Origin: Campylobacterales bacterium
GTDB lineage: Bacteria > Campylobacterota > Campylobacteria > Campylobacterales > JAOZPA01
DNA length: 34,118 bases
Direction of reading: 5' to 3'
Assembly: GCA_029932985.1 (NCBI GenBank)
Contig: JAOZPA010000007.1
Location: 1 to 34,118, forward strand
The stretch's first letter is position 1. Every line of letters starts with the position of its first letter. Below are positions 32,455-34,118 of this stretch, piece after piece. Made by a program: the position numbers and the translations under genes. The notes beneath the pieces were generated by a model. That model made no database searches, had not been told where the DNA came from, and was given only the letters and a program-made list of their open reading frames with translations.

Positions 32455-33433
32455 AATTATAGAGCATATTTCAAATATTTCAGCATCAAATGCGATAATC
32501 TCCGCTTTGCCTCTTCCTCGAAATATTGAGCAGTCACTTCACCAAAAAGCGATTGTCAAATCTACCCATTATTCCACCAAAATTGAGGGGAATTTGATAA
32601 CTTTAGAAAAAGTGGAAACGATGCTCAAGGGTGAAGAGATTGTGGCAAGGCAAAAAGATATTGATGAGATTAAAAATTATAAAAAAAGTTTGGATTATAT
32701 CTCCTGTTTAAATGAAAAAATTTCGACAGAGATTATTTTTGAGATATATAATATTTTGATGAATCATATTTTGAATGAAGAATCCCATAATTTCAGAGAA
32801 TCTCAAAATACCATTTGCAGACCTACGGGCGAAGTTATCTATATGCCTCCCCGTGCTAGAGATGTCCCTAAACTTATGGATAGATTGATTTCGTGGTATC
32901 ATAGCCAAACTGTTCACCCCCTCATCAAAATTGCCGTTTTTCACTATCAATATGTCACAATTCACCCATTTTTAGATGGAAATGGCAGAAGTGCTAGAGT
33001 TATTAGTGAATATCTATTGCGACAAAATGGTTATGATACTCGTAAATTAATTGCACTCGATAACTATTATGAGGAAAACTTAAGTGAATATTACCATTTT
33101 TTAGATTTTGGTAAAGATTTTTACGACCACCGTGAGGGTTGTGATATTAGTGATTGGATAGTTTTCTATCTGCGAAGTATGGATATTGTTTATGATATTA
33201 TTCGTTTAAAAGCGATTAAGCTATTTGAATTAAATGAGTCAAAACTTGAAGAGAGAGAAAAAATTGTCAAAGATTATATCTTAGAAAATGGCACAATCAC
33301 CAGTTTGGAGTTTGCTGATATTTTAAAAATTAGTAAACGAAGAGCTAGAACTATCCTCTCAACTTTTGCTCAAAATCGATTTATCACACCAAAAGCAAAC
33401 ACAAAACCAATTAAATATACATTAACGGAATAG
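32429..33433 (+). CDS. Fic-domain AMPylase, class II (N-terminal self-inhibited)
   Basis: This 334-residue protein has the full Fic motif HPFLDGNGR (H179-R187), which in this family transfers AMP from ATP to a target hydroxyl. An inhibitory helix motif S-x-x-x-E-G (S49 to G54 in YSTKIEGN) lies N-terminal, which marks class II Fic proteins that block their own ATP site. The flap region GEVIYMPPRARDVPKLM (134-150) is also typical. The C-terminus (about 275-334) forms a winged helix-turn-helix (ADILKISKRRARTIL), suggesting DNA binding or a self-regulatory role. ATG 32429 lies 26 nt inside purN with AAGGTG upstream, so it is coupled to purN. Target unknown; no antitoxin gene is adjacent, in keeping with self-inhibition. 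Confidence 0.92.
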   Translation: MVKFSITNKIIEHISNISASNAIISALPLPRNIEQSLHQKAIVKSTHYSTKIEGNLITLEKVETMLKGEEIVARQKDIDEIKNYKKSLDYISCLNEKISTEIIFEIYNILMNHILNEESHNFRESQNTICRPTGEVIYMPPRARDVPKLMDRLISWYHSQTVHPLIKIAVFHYQYVTIHPFLDGNGRSARVISEYLLRQNGYDTRKLIALDNYYEENLSEYYHFLDFGKDFYDHREGCDISDWIVFYLRSMDIVYDIIRLKAIKLFELNESKLEEREKIVKDYILENGTITSLEFADILKISKRRARTILSTFAQNRFITPKANTKPIKYTLTE

Positions 33434-33458
33434 AAAAGGAACTAGAAAGGAACTTTTA

Positions 33459-34031
33459 ATGAAGAAAATATTTCTAATTACAATTTTGAGCCTCAAACTA
33501 TTTTCATTAGGTAGCGTTGCCCAAAATAAAGACAACTTCTCAAACATCCCAGCAGACCATAAAAGCTTAGTCAATAAAGTTATTGCAGAATTAGACCTCT
33601 CACTCGACTCAGACTTCCCAAAAGTGAGAAAAAAAATCTATACTCATATCGGATATGCAATGAAAAGTGACTGGTATGCAATGTGGCGAAGCAACATAAC
33701 TCCAAGTAAAGCAAAATTTAAAAACTCCTCCACAAGATTTATCGATTTGACAATTATCAACAAAACATTTGCACTAAATGTTACTTTTATCTACTTCAAA
33801 AATGTTCACCAAATCTATGTCTCAAGTATCGAAAACCACAGCACAACCTATCAAAATGCATTAAATAGATACGATGAATTCAAGGCAAAACCTGACCAAA
33901 AGATAAAATACAATACCAATAATTCCGCTTTGTTGAAAAAAGATGGATATATGGAGAAAATCGTGTTTTTAGTCAAAGAGCCTAGCGGATTTGTTCAGTA
34001 TATAAATTCGGATATTTTTGATACCAAATAG
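33459..34031 (+). CDS. Secreted protein of unknown function
   Basis: This 190-residue protein is not recognised. It starts with a signal peptide (KKIFLITILSLKLFSLGSVA, residues 2-21, cleavage probably after SVA), so it should reach the periplasm. The mature part is a mix of helix and strand with YAMKSDWYAMWRSN (about 65-78) and a later strand-rich part (FIDLTIINKTFALNVTFIYF). It contains no Cys in the mature region and no known catalytic motif. It starts 25 nt after fic with AAAGGA as ribosome site. Codon use appears somewhat richer in C-ending codons than its neighbours (impression only). Confidence 0.75.
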   Translation: MKKIFLITILSLKLFSLGSVAQNKDNFSNIPADHKSLVNKVIAELDLSLDSDFPKVRKKIYTHIGYAMKSDWYAMWRSNITPSKAKFKNSSTRFIDLTIINKTFALNVTFIYFKNVHQIYVSSIENHSTTYQNALNRYDEFKAKPDQKIKYNTNNSALLKKDGYMEKIVFLVKEPSGFVQYINSDIFDTK

Positions 34032-34073
34032 CCCAAAGTTCCCGTATGAAAATTAAATAATGGGGCAAGAGAT

Positions 34074-34079
34074 TATAAT
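34074..34079 (+). promoter_or_regulatory. Possible promoter -10 for a gene beyond the window
   Basis: TATAAT in GATTATAATTAAAAGG near the right edge. Weak support because the downstream gene is outside the window. Confidence 0.2.
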
Positions 34080-34118
34080 TAAAAGGAATTCTTTCAAAAA
34101 AATTTAATTTTGTCTTTA

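Overview
The window is AT-rich bacterial DNA with densely packed, almost entirely plus-strand genes. It looks like a member of the Campylobacterota (a Sulfurimonas/Sulfurovum/Arcobacter-like organism; genus not resolved). The reasons are a cbpA-hspR heat-shock pair, HupD/HypF hydrogenase maturation genes, many histidine kinases with the H-box AHQWRQPLN, dCache-type sensors with an LPN..SFLR.HKP....D.L signature, promoters with TATAAT and a T-rich upstream stretch rather than a clear -35, and frequent TTG/GTG starts. No rRNA, tRNA, insertion sequence or CRISPR array was seen.

Layout. (1) 1-3284: the 3' part of an HNH endonuclease gene cut by the window edge, a GT4 glycosyltransferase, tRNA pseudouridine synthase TruD and a small membrane protein. 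(2) 3293-7028: a Sia-type partner-switching module, made of a SiaB-like kinase, a SiaA-like membrane PAS/PP2C phosphatase and a SiaC-like DUF1987 protein. An orphan MNT nucleotidyltransferase and a tiny possible HEPN remnant sit inside it. (3) 7122-8884: an HD-GYP c-di-GMP phosphodiesterase and a soluble histidine kinase. (4) 8951-11703: hydrogenase maturation genes hupD and hypF. (5) 11801-25428: eight consecutive signalling genes. Four are sensor kinases (three with dCache-like periplasmic domains, one with an SBP_bac_3 domain), three are REC-first kinases, and one is a REC-PAS-degenerate GGDEF-EAL protein. (6) A minus-strand periplasmic DUF255/thioredoxin-fold protein. (7) 27782-34031: a lone Opp/Dpp-type ABC ATPase, PBP1A, cbpA-hspR-purN-fic, and a secreted protein of unknown function.

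How the parts may work together (inference). The window has eight histidine kinases and a Sia switch but no DNA-binding response regulator and no intact diguanylate cyclase. The only recognisable catalytic outputs of the signalling genes are two c-di-GMP phosphodiesterases (HD-GYP and EAL). The simplest reading is a sensory array in which several periplasmic inputs pass through REC-kinase intermediates to lower c-di-GMP, next to a serine/threonine partner switch that lacks its usual SiaD cyclase. Repeated [sensor kinase - REC-kinase] units and near-identical H-box DNA point to growth by tandem duplication. A short element (consensus about GTAGGTTTATTATTTGNCAAA) recurs 70-110 nt upstream of the phosphatase, HD-GYP, hupD and EAL genes and may tie them into one regulon.
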